From: Natronosporangium sp035305625
GTDB taxonomy: Bacteria > Actinomycetota > Actinomycetes > Mycobacteriales > Micromonosporaceae
NCBI GenBank assembly: GCA_963809545.1
Contig: CAWEKD010000004.1
Span: 1 to 64,000 of the forward strand
Length of the DNA stretch: 64,000 nucleotides
Reading direction: 5' to 3'
Part shown: positions 13,749-22,480 of the stretch, piece by piece
Layout of the letters: each line of letters opens with the position of its first letter
Numbering within the stretch: the stretch's first letter is position 1
Position numbers and translations under genes: made by a program
Notes under the pieces: generated by a model
Database searches by the model: none
The model's input: only the letters and a program-made list of their open reading frames with translations
What the model was told of the DNA's origin: nothing

Positions 13749-13813
13749 CCGGTTGACCCGAAGTGGAATCCCCAGTCCCCCGGCGTATGCCTCCACTTCA
13801 GTCAACCGATCCG
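13749..13813. repeat. Partial copies of an mpg segment in both orientations
   Basis: Bases 13781-13813 match mpg bases 8250-8283 with two substitutions and a one-base gap, in the same orientation. Bases 13749-13766 match the same mpg block in the opposite orientation with one inserted C. The matching mpg block encodes LTEVEAYAG. Together the copies flank the distal end of the 8458-13691 cassette, whose proximal end abuts mpg itself. Confidence 0.7.
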
Positions 13814-13815
13814 TT

Positions 13816-13854
13816 GGTGGGGTGCGCGGGCGTGGCGGACCCGCGCACCCCACC
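13816..13854 (-). terminator. Terminator hairpin of the arginine operon
   Basis: GGTGGGGTGCGCGGG (13816-13830) and CCCGCGCACCCCACC (13840-13854) form a perfect 15-bp stem with a 9-base loop, starting six bases after the argH stop on the minus strand. Confidence 0.8.
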
Positions 13855-13859
13855 GGCGG

Positions 13860-15275
13860 TCAGCGCGGCACTACCGTCTGGTTGCTCCAGTCCCGCCAGG
13901 TCGCCAACGCGCGCTCCACCTCCGCCAGCTGGGCGTGGACCGCGCTCGGCCCCGCCGAGCCGGGGGTGGTGCGGGCCGCCAGCGCCGAATCCACCGACAA
14001 CACCTGTCGGACCGCCGGGGTCAAGTGCGGACTGATAGCGGCCAGGTCCTCGTCGCTGACCTGCTCCAGTTCCAGGCCCCGCTCCGCACACCAGGCCACC
14101 AGCTTCCCGGTGATCTCGTGGGCGTCCCGGAACGGCACCCCCTGCCGCACCAGCCAGTCGGCCACCTCGGTGGCCAGCGTGAACCCCACCGGGGCGGCGG
14201 CGGCCACCCGGTCGGCGCGCACGGTCATGGTGGCCACGGTGCCGGCCAGCGCCGGCAGCACCAGCGCCAAGGTGTCCACCGCGTCGAAGACGGGTTCCTT
14301 GTCCTCCTGCAGGTCCCGGTTGTAGGTCAACGGCAGTCCCTTGAGCATGCTCAGCACGCTGACCAGGCTGCCGATCAGCCGACCGGACTTGCCGCGGGCC
14401 AGCTCGGCCACGTCCGCGTTCTTCTTCTGCGGCATGATCGACGACCCGGTGGCGTACGCGTCGGCCAGCTCCACCCAGCCGAACTCCTGGGAGGTCCACA
14501 GCACCAGTTCCTCTCCCAGCCGGGACAGGTGCACCCCCAGCAGGGCGGTGACGAACAGGAACTCGGCGACGAAGTCCCGGTCCGCCACCGCGTCCATGGA
14601 GTTGGCGGCCGGGGCGGTGAACCCGAGTTCGGCCGCGACCGTGGCCGGGTCCAGCGGCAGGGACGAGCCCGCGAGCGCGCCCGCCCCCAGCGGGCTGATC
14701 GCGGCCCGGGTGTCCCAGTCCCGCAACCGGTCCAGGTCCCGCAGCAGGGGATGGACGTGGGCCAGCAGCTGGTGGCCGAAGCTGACCGGCTGGGCATGCT
14801 GCAGGTGGGTCATGCCCGGCGCCGGGGTGGTCACGTGCGCCCGGGCCTGGGTGGTCAGCGCTTCCGCCAGCGCCACCACCTGTCCGGCCAGGGACCGGGC
14901 CACGTCCCGCAGGTACAGCCGCAGGTCGGTGGCGATCTGGTCGTTGCGGGAGCGGCCGGCCCGGAGCTTGCCGCCCAGGGGGCCGAGCCGCTCCAGCAGC
15001 CCTCGTTCCAGGGCGGTGTGGACGTCCTCGTCGTCCGGGCCGGGCGTGAACGTCCCCTCCGCCACGTCGGTGGCCAGCTCATCCAGCGCCGCCACCAGCC
15101 GGGCCAGCTCGTCGTCGGTGAGCAGCCCGGCGCGGTGCAGCACCCGGGCGTGCGCCTTCGAACCGGCCAGGTCGTACGGGGCGAGCCGCCAGTCGAACTG
15201 GGTGCTGACCGACAACCGGGCCAGGGCCTCGGCGGGGCCGGTGGCGAACCGGCCGCCCCACAGTCGTACCGTCAT
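13860..15275 (-). CDS. argH: Argininosuccinate lyase
   Basis: Last step of arginine synthesis: cleaves argininosuccinate to arginine and fumarate. The 471-residue protein has the fumarase/aspartase-superfamily signature GSSIMPQKKNAD (about residue 275) with the mobile serine loop, plus KLRAGRSRNDQ and TPAPGMTHLQHAQP, where histidine contributes to catalysis. ATG at 15275 lies five bases after argG. It is the last gene of argCJBDFRGH and is followed by a strong hairpin. Confidence 0.97.
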   Translation of the reverse strand: MTVRLWGGRFATGPAEALARLSVSTQFDWRLAPYDLAGSKAHARVLHRAGLLTDDELARLVAALDELATDVAEGTFTPGPDDEDVHTALERGLLERLGPLGGKLRAGRSRNDQIATDLRLYLRDVARSLAGQVVALAEALTTQARAHVTTPAPGMTHLQHAQPVSFGHQLLAHVHPLLRDLDRLRDWDTRAAISPLGAGALAGSSLPLDPATVAAELGFTAPAANSMDAVADRDFVAEFLFVTALLGVHLSRLGEELVLWTSQEFGWVELADAYATGSSIMPQKKNADVAELARGKSGRLIGSLVSVLSMLKGLPLTYNRDLQEDKEPVFDAVDTLALVLPALAGTVATMTVRADRVAAAAPVGFTLATEVADWLVRQGVPFRDAHEITGKLVAWCAERGLELEQVSDEDLAAISPHLTPAVRQVLSVDSALAARTTPGSAGPSAVHAQLAEVERALATWRDWSNQTVVPR

Positions 15276-15280
15276 CGCGC

Positions 15281-16492
15281 TCACTCTGCCGGCTGGCCGA
15301 GCCGGGCGTCCCGGGCGGCGGCGAGCTTGCTCGGCAGCCCCCACAGGGTGACGAAGCCCTTGGCGAGGGACTGGTCGAAGGTGTCGCCGGTGTCGTAGGT
15401 GGCCAGACCGAAGTCGTACAGGCTGGCCGGGGAGCGCCGTCCGGTGACGGTGGCCCGCCCGCCCTGCAGCAGCAGCCGGATGTCGCCGGTGACGTGCCGC
15501 TGGCTCTCCTCGATGAACGCGTCCAGGGCCCGCTTGAGCGGGGAGAACCACAGTCCGTCGTAGACCAGTTCGCCCCAGCGCTGGTCCACTCCCCGCTTGA
15601 ACCGGGCCAGGTCCCGTTCCAGGGTGACGTTCTCCAGCTCCTGGTGGGCGGTGATCAGCGCGATCGCGCCCGGCGCCTCGTACACCTCCCGGCTCTTGAT
15701 GCCGACCAGCCGGTCCTCCACCAGGTCGATGCGGCCCACCCCGACCGCACCGGCGCGCCGGTTGAGAATGTCGATGGCCTGGTACGGGGTGACGGACTTC
15801 CCGTCGATGGCCACCGGCCGCCCCTGCTCGAAGCTGATCACCACCTCGTCCGGCTGGTGGGGCGCGTTCGGGTCGCTGGTGTAGGTGTACAGCTCTTCGG
15901 TGGGCCCGTTCCAGATGTCCTCCAGGAACCCGGTCTCCACCGCCCGGCCCCACAGGTTCTGGTCGATCGAGTACGGCGACTTGGCGGTAACGTCGATCGG
16001 CAGCTCCCGCTGCTGGGCGTACTCGATCGCCTTGTCCCGGGTCCAGGCGAAGTCCCGGGCCGGCGCGAGCACCTTCAGGTCCGGGGCGAGCGCGCCCAGA
16101 CCGACTTCGAACCGCACCTGGTCGTTGCCCTTACCGGTGCAGCCGTGGGCGACCATGGTGCCGCCGTGGCGGCGGGCGGCGGCCACCAGGTGCCGCACGA
16201 TCAGCGGCCGGCTCAGCGCCGACACCAGCGGGTAGCGCTCCTGGTAGAGGGCGTTGGCGCGCAGGGCCGGCAGGCAGAAGTCGGCGGCGAACTCCTCCTT
16301 GGCGTCGATCACCTCCGACTCCACCGCGCCGCAGGCCAGCGCCCGCTTGCGGATGACCTCCATGTCCTCACCGCCCTGGCCCACGTCGATGGCGACCGCC
16401 ACCACCTCGGCCCCGGTCTGTTCGGCCAGGTACGGGATGGCCACGGAGGTGTCCAGGCCCCCCGAGTACGCGAGGATCACCCGTTCAGTCAT
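15281..16492 (-). CDS. argG: Argininosuccinate synthase
   Basis: Condenses citrulline and aspartate using ATP. At 403 residues it is full length. The N-terminal P-loop-like motif VILAYSGGLDTSV binds ATP, and GCTGKGNDQVRFE and SPYSIDQNLWGRA are conserved substrate-binding stretches. ATG at 16492 overlaps the argR stop by four bases, indicating coupled translation. It sits between argR and argH. Confidence 0.98.
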   Translation of the reverse strand: MTERVILAYSGGLDTSVAIPYLAEQTGAEVVAVAIDVGQGGEDMEVIRKRALACGAVESEVIDAKEEFAADFCLPALRANALYQERYPLVSALSRPLIVRHLVAAARRHGGTMVAHGCTGKGNDQVRFEVGLGALAPDLKVLAPARDFAWTRDKAIEYAQQRELPIDVTAKSPYSIDQNLWGRAVETGFLEDIWNGPTEELYTYTSDPNAPHQPDEVVISFEQGRPVAIDGKSVTPYQAIDILNRRAGAVGVGRIDLVEDRLVGIKSREVYEAPGAIALITAHQELENVTLERDLARFKRGVDQRWGELVYDGLWFSPLKRALDAFIEESQRHVTGDIRLLLQGGRATVTGRRSPASLYDFGLATYDTGDTFDQSLAKGFVTLWGLPSKLAAARDARLGQPAE

Positions 16493-17034
16493 GATGCTGT
16501 CCTTTCTGGAGTGTCTGGTGGAGTGGGGGTGGGGGGTTCCTGAGCCGCCCAGCCGGTGAACAACCGCACCAGCCCGGCGCCGCCGATCTCTTCCCGGGCG
16601 ACCACCAGGATGGTGTCGTCGCCGGCGATGGTGCCGACCACCTCCGCCAGCCCGGCCCGGTCGATGGCGCTGGCCAAGAACTGGGCCGCTCCCGGCGGGG
16701 TGCGGAGCACCGCCAGGTTGCCGCTGGCGTCGGCGTCGGTGAGGAGTTCCCGCAGCAGGCGGGCGAGCCGCGCCGGAGGGGTGTCGGCGCTGGCGGGGGC
16801 GGGCCGCAGCGCGGGTTGGCCGTCCTCCGGGATCACGTAGGCGGCGGTGCCGTCGGCGCCGCGGACCTTGACCGCGCCGAGCTCCTCCAGGTCCCGGGAG
16901 AGGGTGGCCTGGGTGACGGTCATCCCCTCGCCGGCCAGCAGCTCGGCGAGCTCGGTTTGGGACCGCACCGGCTGGGCGCGGATCAGTTCCACGATCCGGG
17001 CGTGCCGGGCGGCCCGGGTGCTCGGTCCGGTCAC
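16489..17034 (-). CDS. argR: Arginine repressor
   Basis: A 181-residue repressor. The N-terminal winged helix (residues 1-75, with SQTELAELLAGEGMTVTQATLSRDL) binds ARG boxes, and the C-terminal domain forms the arginine-binding hexamer (VVGTIAGDDTILVVA carries the GTIAGDDT arginine-site motif). The GTG start overlaps the argF stop. Because it is encoded inside the operon and tandem ARG boxes overlap the argC promoter, it should repress its own synthesis when arginine is abundant. Confidence 0.97.
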   Translation of the reverse strand: MTGPSTRAARHARIVELIRAQPVRSQTELAELLAGEGMTVTQATLSRDLEELGAVKVRGADGTAAYVIPEDGQPALRPAPASADTPPARLARLLRELLTDADASGNLAVLRTPPGAAQFLASAIDRAGLAEVVGTIAGDDTILVVAREEIGGAGLVRLFTGWAAQEPPTPTPPDTPERTAS

Positions 17035-18047
17035 CGCGCCGCCCCCCGACCGGCCACCGCCATCGCGTTCAGCGCCGCCGCCGCGTCCAGGCCCGCCGGG
17101 GCCAGGTCGGCGGCCCCGGGCGACGTCGACTGCGCCAGCAGCCAGGTCAGTAGCGCCTTCTGCGCCGGCAGCCGGTTGCCGGCCTGGTCGAACACGGCGC
17201 TGTGCGGCCCGTCCAACACCTCGTCGGTGATCTCTTCGCCGCGGTGGGCGGGGAGGCAGTGCAGCACGATCACCGTCGGGTCGGCGACCGCCAGCAGGTC
17301 GGTGTTGACCTGGTACGGCCAGAACGGGGTACGCCGGTCCCGCCCGTCCCCCTCCTGCCCCATGGACGTCCAGGTGTCGGTGGCGAGCACGTGCGCACCG
17401 GCCGCCGCCGCCCGCGGATCCGGCTCCACCGCCACCGACCCGCCGGTGGTGGCGGCGATCTCACCAGCCCGCGCCAGCACCGCCGGGTCGGGGGCGAACC
17501 CGGCCGGCCCGGACAGGCGTACGTGCATGCCGGCCGTGGCCCCGGCCAGCAGGTACGAGTGGGCCATGTTGTTGCCGATGTCGCCGAGGAAGGTGAGCAC
17601 CCGCCCGGCGGTGCCGCCGAGGCGCTCCCGGATGGTGAGCAGGTCGGCCAGCAGCTGGCAGGGGTGGAATCCGTCGGTGAGGGCGTTGATCACCGGCACG
17701 TCGGCGGCGCTGGCCAGCTCGGCCAGCCGGTCGTCGCCGAACGTGCGGACCACGATCGCGGCCACGTACCGGGACAGCACCCGGGCGGCGTCGGCGAGGG
17801 TCTCCCCACGCCCGAAGTGGGTCTGCTGAGTGTCGATCACCAGCGGGTGGCCGCCGAGTTCGGCGATACCGACCTCGAACGAGGCCCGGGTCCGCAGCGA
17901 CGGCTTGTCGAACACCACCGCCACCGCCTTCGGGCCGGCCAGTGGCCGGGCGGCGTACCGGTCGACCTTGAGGGCGGCGGCCAGGTCCAGCACCGCCGCC
18001 TGTTCGGCGGGGCTGAGGTCGTCGTCGCGGAGCAGGTGGCGGATCAC
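17031..18047 (-). CDS. argF: Ornithine carbamoyltransferase
   Basis: Makes citrulline from ornithine and carbamoyl phosphate. The 338 residues include the carbamoyl-phosphate motif KPSLRTRASFE (the usual STRTR is SLRTR here), FHPCQLLADLLTI and the ornithine motif HCLPAHRGEEI. About 25 C-terminal residues beyond the usual end are alanine-rich and probably not essential. The GTG start at 18047 overlaps the argD stop (GTGA). Confidence 0.96.
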   Translation of the reverse strand: MIRHLLRDDDLSPAEQAAVLDLAAALKVDRYAARPLAGPKAVAVVFDKPSLRTRASFEVGIAELGGHPLVIDTQQTHFGRGETLADAARVLSRYVAAIVVRTFGDDRLAELASAADVPVINALTDGFHPCQLLADLLTIRERLGGTAGRVLTFLGDIGNNMAHSYLLAGATAGMHVRLSGPAGFAPDPAVLARAGEIAATTGGSVAVEPDPRAAAAGAHVLATDTWTSMGQEGDGRDRRTPFWPYQVNTDLLAVADPTVIVLHCLPAHRGEEITDEVLDGPHSAVFDQAGNRLPAQKALLTWLLAQSTSPGAADLAPAGLDAAAALNAMAVAGRGAAR

Positions 18048-19228
18048 GCGACACCTCCCAGGGCCTCGGGCAGGGCGGCGAGGAACTCGTCGACCTGCGC
18101 GGCGGTCATGATCAGCGGCGGCGCCAGCCGGATCACCTCCGGCCGCACCGGGTTGACCAGGAACCCGGCCTGGCGCAGCCGGTCCGCGACCGCGCCGGCG
18201 GCCGAGGTGGTCAACTCCACCCCCAGCAGCAGCCCGGCGCCGCGGACCTGCGCCACCAGCGGGTGGTTCATCGCCTCGATACCCTTCCGCAGCCGCTCCC
18301 CCACCCGCTTGACGTGGTCGAGCAGTCCTTCGGCGGCGATGGTGCGCAGGACCGCCAGCGCGGCGGCGCAGCTGATCGGGTTGCCGCCGAAGGTGGTGCC
18401 GTGGCTGCCGGGCGGCAGCAGGTCGGCCAGGTCCCGCCGCCGGTCGGTGAAGACGACGCAGGCGCCGATCGGCAGTCCGCCACCGAGCCCCTTGGCCAGG
18501 GTCATCACGTCCGGGGCCACGCCTTCGGCCTGGTGGGCGAACCAGTGGCCGGTGCGGGCGATGCCGGTCTGCACCTCGTCCAGCACCAGCAGGGCCCCGT
18601 GCCGGTCGGCGATGTCGCGGGCGGCGGCCAGGTAGCCCGGGGGCGGCACCACCACCCCGGCCTCCCCCTGGATCGGCTCCAGGATCACCATCGCGGTCGC
18701 GTCGGTCACCGCCGCGGCCAGCGCCGCCACGTCCCCGTACGGCACGTGGGTGACCTCTCCCGGCAGGGGGCGGAACGGATCCGCTTTGGCCGGCTGACCG
18801 GTGAGCGCCAGCGCCCCCATGGTGCGGCCGTGGAAGCCGTCGACGGCGGCCACCACGTGGGTGCGGCCGGTGCCGCGGGACAGTTTGAACGCGGTCTCGT
18901 TGGCCTCGGCACCGGAGTTGCTGAAGAACACCTTCCCGGGCCGGCCGGTGAGGGTGAGCAGCAGCTCCGCCAGGGCCACCGGCGGTTCGGAGGCGAACAG
19001 GTTGGACACGTGCCCGAGGGTGGCGATCTGGCGGCTGACCGCCTCCACCACCGCCGGGTGGGCGTGGCCGAGCGCGTTGACCGCGATCCCGCTGACCAGG
19101 TCCAGGTAGCGGCGGCCGGTGTCGTCCTCCACCACCGCCCCCTCGCCGCGCACCAACGCCACCGGCGGGGTGCCGTACGTGTTCAGCAGCGCGGCCGGCC
19201 ACCGCGCGAGCAGCGGTCCGGCGCTCAT
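18044..19228 (-). CDS. argD: Acetylornithine aminotransferase
   Basis: PLP-dependent class III aminotransferase that converts N-acetylglutamate semialdehyde to N-acetylornithine. At 394 residues it is full length. The PLP lysine lies in DVMTLAKGLGGGLPIGA, the conserved aspartate in LLVLDEVQTGIARTG, and the phosphate site includes SNSGAEANETAFK. ATG at 19228 overlaps the argB stop by four bases. Confidence 0.97.
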   Translation of the reverse strand: MSAGPLLARWPAALLNTYGTPPVALVRGEGAVVEDDTGRRYLDLVSGIAVNALGHAHPAVVEAVSRQIATLGHVSNLFASEPPVALAELLLTLTGRPGKVFFSNSGAEANETAFKLSRGTGRTHVVAAVDGFHGRTMGALALTGQPAKADPFRPLPGEVTHVPYGDVAALAAAVTDATAMVILEPIQGEAGVVVPPPGYLAAARDIADRHGALLVLDEVQTGIARTGHWFAHQAEGVAPDVMTLAKGLGGGLPIGACVVFTDRRRDLADLLPPGSHGTTFGGNPISCAAALAVLRTIAAEGLLDHVKRVGERLRKGIEAMNHPLVAQVRGAGLLLGVELTTSAAGAVADRLRQAGFLVNPVRPEVIRLAPPLIMTAAQVDEFLAALPEALGGVA

Positions 19229-20127
19229 GCGGGCACCACCATGGTTCCGAGTCCTTCCGAGGTGAAGATCTCCAGCAGGAGGGAGTGCGCCACCCGCCCG
19301 TCGATCACGTGCGCGGCCGGCACTCCGGCCCGGACCGCCCGCAGGCAGGCCTCCATCTTGGGCACCATCCCGCTGGCCAGGGTCGGCAGCAGCTTCTCCA
19401 GCTCGTCGACGGTGAGTCGGGAGATCACGCGGTCGGTGGCCGGCCAGTCGGCGTAGAGACCGGGCACGTCGGTGAGCACCACCAGTTTGCGGGCGCCCAG
19501 CGCGGCGGCCAGGGCCGCGGCGGCGGTGTCGGCGTTGAGGTTGTGCGGTACCCCGTCGGCGTCCGGCGCCACGGTGGAGACCACCGGGATCCGGCCGGCG
19601 TCGATCAGGTCGGTGATCGCGGAGGTGTTCACCTTCGCCACGTCCCCGACCTGGCCGAGGTCCACCGGTTCCCCGTCTACGGTGGCGGTGCGGCGGACCG
19701 CGGTGAACAGGTTGGCGTCCTCCCCGGACAGTCCGACCGCGAACGGGCCGTGGGTGTTGATCAGGTTGACCAGTTCCCGGCCGACCTGCCCCACCAGCAC
19801 CATCCGTACCACGTCCATGGCTTCCGGGCTGGTGACCCGCAGGCCCCCCTTGAACTCGCTGGGCACCCCCAGCCGTGCCAGCATGCGGCTGATCTGGGGG
19901 CCGCCGCCGTGCACCACCACCGGCCGGATCCCGGCGTACCGGAGGAACACCAGGTCGGTGGCGAACGACCGGCGCAGCGCCGGGTCGGTCATGGCGTGGC
20001 CGCCGTACTTGACCACCAGGATGCTGCCGTGGAACTCCGCCAGCCACGGCAGCGCCTCCACCAGGGTGGCGGCCTTGGCCTGGGCGGCCTCCAGGTCCGG
20101 GGTACGGGGTTGCGGTGTGTCGGTCAT
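19225..20127 (-). CDS. argB: Acetylglutamate kinase
   Basis: Phosphorylates N-acetylglutamate, usually the arginine-feedback-controlled step. The 300 residues belong to the amino-acid kinase fold, with VVKYGGHAM near residue 39, PVVVHGGGPQI, NLNADTAAAALAAALGARKL and GGMVPK-like ASGMVPKMEA. The long N-terminal helix before the first motif (about 35 residues) is typical of arginine-sensitive hexameric forms (inference from the family). The start at 20127 overlaps the argJ stop. Confidence 0.97.
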   Translation of the reverse strand: MTDTPQPRTPDLEAAQAKAATLVEALPWLAEFHGSILVVKYGGHAMTDPALRRSFATDLVFLRYAGIRPVVVHGGGPQISRMLARLGVPSEFKGGLRVTSPEAMDVVRMVLVGQVGRELVNLINTHGPFAVGLSGEDANLFTAVRRTATVDGEPVDLGQVGDVAKVNTSAITDLIDAGRIPVVSTVAPDADGVPHNLNADTAAAALAAALGARKLVVLTDVPGLYADWPATDRVISRLTVDELEKLLPTLASGMVPKMEACLRAVRAGVPAAHVIDGRVAHSLLLEIFTSEGLGTMVVPA

Positions 20128-21332
20128 GTCGAATACGCCGAGTTCTCGTGGACGTAGGCGTGGGACAGGTCGTTGGTCCACACGGTGGCTTCCGCCGCCC
20201 CGGTGTGCAGGGCGATCTCGATGTCGACCTCGACGGGGGTCAGATCCACCAGGGAGCGGTCGGCCGCGGCGGTGCCGGCCCGGCACACCCACACCCCGTT
20301 GACCGCCACGTCCACCGCGTCCGGGTCGAACGTCGCGGTGGTGGTGCCGACCGCGGCCAGGATCCGTCCCCAGTTGGGGTCGCCACCGAACAGGGCGGTC
20401 TTGACCAGGTTGCTGCGGGCCACCGCCCGCCCCACCTCGACCGCGTCGTCTTCACTGGCCGCGCCGGTGACCCGGATCGCGACCTGCTTGGTGTGGCCCT
20501 CCGCGTCGGCCAGCAGCTGCCGGGCCAGGTCGGTGCAGGCGGCGGTGACCACCTCGGTCAGGGTGGCCGGGTCGGGGGTGTGGCCGCTGGCGCCGCTGGC
20601 CAGCAGCAGCACCGTGTCGTTGGTGGACATGCAGCCGTCGGAGTCGAGCCGGTCGAAGCTGACCCGTACCGCCTGCCGCAGCGCCGCGTCCAGGGTGGCG
20701 GGATCAGCGACCGCGTCGGTGGTGATCACCGCCAGCATGGTGGCCAGCGCCGGGGCGAGCATGCCGGCCCCTTTGGCCATGCCGCCGACGGTGAACCCGG
20801 CCGGGTGGTCGAGCTGGACGCTCTTCGGGCGGGTGTCGGTGGTCATGATCGCCTCGGCGGCGGCCATCCCACCGCCGTCGGGGTGGTCGGTGGCGTCCCG
20901 GGCCAGCGCGGCGGCCGCGGCGTCGACCCCGGCGCGCAGCCGGTCCATGGGCAGCCGCTCCCCGATCAGGCCGGTGGAGCAGACCGCCACCTGCCCGACG
21001 TCGATCCCGAAGGCAGCGGCGGTGTGCGCGGCGGTGTCCTGGGTGTCCTGGAGACCGGCCGGGCCGGTGCAGGCGTTGGCGCCGCCGGAGTTGAGCACCA
21101 CCGCCCGGACCACGCCGCCGGTGAGGACCTGCCGGCTCCACCGCACCGGGGCGGCCTGCACCCGGTTGCGGGTGAACACCCCGGCCGCGGCGAACTCCGG
21201 CCCGTCGTTGACCACCAGCGCCAGGTCCCGGCCGGCGGATTTGATTCCGCACGCCACGCCGGCGGCCCGGAATCCGGCGGGGGCGGTGACCCCGACCGGG
21301 CCGGGGGCGGGGGTGCTGGCCGCCGCGCTCAT
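20124..21332 (-). CDS. argJ: Glutamate N-acetyltransferase / ornithine acetyltransferase
   Basis: Recycles the acetyl group from acetylornithine to glutamate, giving the cyclic arginine route. The 402-residue precursor self-cleaves at a conserved threonine: KGAGMLAPALATMLA (about residues 175-190) is the cleavage motif, the T in ATM becoming the N-terminal nucleophile of the beta subunit. GGDPNWGR and the C-terminal NSAYST are also family signatures. With no argA or argE in the operon, ArgJ should supply the acetyl cycle. ATG at 21332 overlaps the argC stop. Confidence 0.97.
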   Translation of the reverse strand: MSAAASTPAPGPVGVTAPAGFRAAGVACGIKSAGRDLALVVNDGPEFAAAGVFTRNRVQAAPVRWSRQVLTGGVVRAVVLNSGGANACTGPAGLQDTQDTAAHTAAAFGIDVGQVAVCSTGLIGERLPMDRLRAGVDAAAAALARDATDHPDGGGMAAAEAIMTTDTRPKSVQLDHPAGFTVGGMAKGAGMLAPALATMLAVITTDAVADPATLDAALRQAVRVSFDRLDSDGCMSTNDTVLLLASGASGHTPDPATLTEVVTAACTDLARQLLADAEGHTKQVAIRVTGAASEDDAVEVGRAVARSNLVKTALFGGDPNWGRILAAVGTTTATFDPDAVDVAVNGVWVCRAGTAAADRSLVDLTPVEVDIEIALHTGAAEATVWTNDLSHAYVHENSAYST

Positions 21333-22342
21333 GGGGCGACTCCGATCGTGGTCAGGCCGGTGGTCTCCGGCAGGCCGAGCATCAGGTTGGCGCACTGCAC
21401 CGCCTGCCCGGACGCGCCCTTGCCGAGGTTGTCGATCGCGCTGGTGACCAGGATCCGGCCGGTGTCGCTGTCCACCGTCGCCTGCAGGTGACAGGTGTTG
21501 GCGCCCAGGGTGGCGGCGGTGTGCGGCCACTGGCCGGCCGGCAGCAGGTGGACGAAGGGTTCGTCGGCGTACGCCTCGGCCAGCACCGCCCGGACGTCGT
21601 CGGCGGTGACGGGGCGGGCGGGGCGGGCGGTGACGGTGGCGAGGATGCCGCGCGGCATCGGCGCCAGGATCGGGGTGAACGACAGCCCGCGAGCGCCGGT
21701 GGCCTGCTTGATCTCCGGCACGTGCTGGTGGACACCGACCTTGTACGGCGACAGGTCGCCCATCACCTCGCTGCCCAGCAGGTGCGGTTTGGCGCCCCGC
21801 CCGGCGCCGGAGGTGCCGGAGGCGGCGACCACCACCACGTCGTCCGGTTCGGCGAGGCCGGCGGCCAGCAGCGGCGCCAGCGCCAGGATGGTCGCCACCG
21901 CGTAGCAGCCGGTGTTGGCCACCCGACCGGCGGCGGCGATCCGTTCCCGCTGCCCGGGCAGCTCCGGCAGGCCGTACGTCCAGGTGCCGGCGTGGGTGCC
22001 GCCGTACCAGCGCTGCCACGCCTGCGGGTCGGCCAGCCGGTGATCAGCCCCCAGATCGACCACCTTGACCTCCGGCGGCAGCGCGGCCGCCAGCGCCCCG
22101 GACTCGCCGTGCGGCAACGCCAGGAACACCAGGTCGGCGGCGGCCAGGGTGTCCGGGTCGGTAGGGGCGAACACCACCTCGTGGGAGCCGGTCAGCTGCG
22201 GGTGCACCTCACTGACCGGGCGGCCGGTCTGCTGGCCGGCGGTGGCCGCGACCAGCTCCAGCTCCGGATGGCCGGCGATCAGGCGCAGCAGCTCCCCGCC
22301 GGCGTATCCGCTGGCTCCGGCGACCGCGACCCGCACTCCCAT
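21329..22342 (-). CDS. argC: N-acetyl-gamma-glutamyl-phosphate reductase
   Basis: NADPH-dependent reduction of N-acetylglutamyl phosphate. The 337 residues begin with the Rossmann motif VAVAGASGYAGGELLRL. The catalytic cysteine is in VANTGCYAVATILAL and the conserved histidine region in KVGVHQHVPEI. ATG at 22342 is preceded by GGAGGGG. It is the first gene of the operon, and its promoter region carries two ARG boxes. Confidence 0.97.
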   Translation of the reverse strand: MGVRVAVAGASGYAGGELLRLIAGHPELELVAATAGQQTGRPVSEVHPQLTGSHEVVFAPTDPDTLAAADLVFLALPHGESGALAAALPPEVKVVDLGADHRLADPQAWQRWYGGTHAGTWTYGLPELPGQRERIAAAGRVANTGCYAVATILALAPLLAAGLAEPDDVVVVAASGTSGAGRGAKPHLLGSEVMGDLSPYKVGVHQHVPEIKQATGARGLSFTPILAPMPRGILATVTARPARPVTADDVRAVLAEAYADEPFVHLLPAGQWPHTAATLGANTCHLQATVDSDTGRILVTSAIDNLGKGASGQAVQCANLMLGLPETTGLTTIGVAP

Positions 22343-22351
22343 GACCCCTCC

Positions 22352-22399
22352 TGCATGACTATGCAGTCGAGAGTATCTCCATACAGCCTTACCCGTAAA
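22352..22399 (-). promoter_or_regulatory. argC promoter with tandem ARG boxes
   Basis: On the minus strand TTTACG (22399-22394), 16 bases and GATACT (22377-22372) form a promoter. Two palindromes fit the ArgR consensus of five-base arms around four bases: TGCAT-GACT-ATGCA (22352-22365) and, on the plus strand, AGTAT-CTCC-ATACA (22372-22385). Their centres are 20 bases apart, the usual helical-phase spacing for ArgR hexamer binding. One box covers the -10, the other the expected start point and the argC ribosome-binding region. Confidence 0.75.
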
Positions 22400-22480
22400 G
22401 CAGGGGTGACTCACCTCACCCGAACGCTTTGTCCGGTTCGCAGGCGTACCTGCGGGAGCGGAATCAGCGGCGGTAGGGCT

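Noticed and set aside
13698..15398. Long open frame on the plus strand opposite argH
   Set aside because: It is antisense to an intact, well-conserved argH and has the repetitive Gly/Gln/His/Arg composition typical of shadow frames in high-GC DNA.
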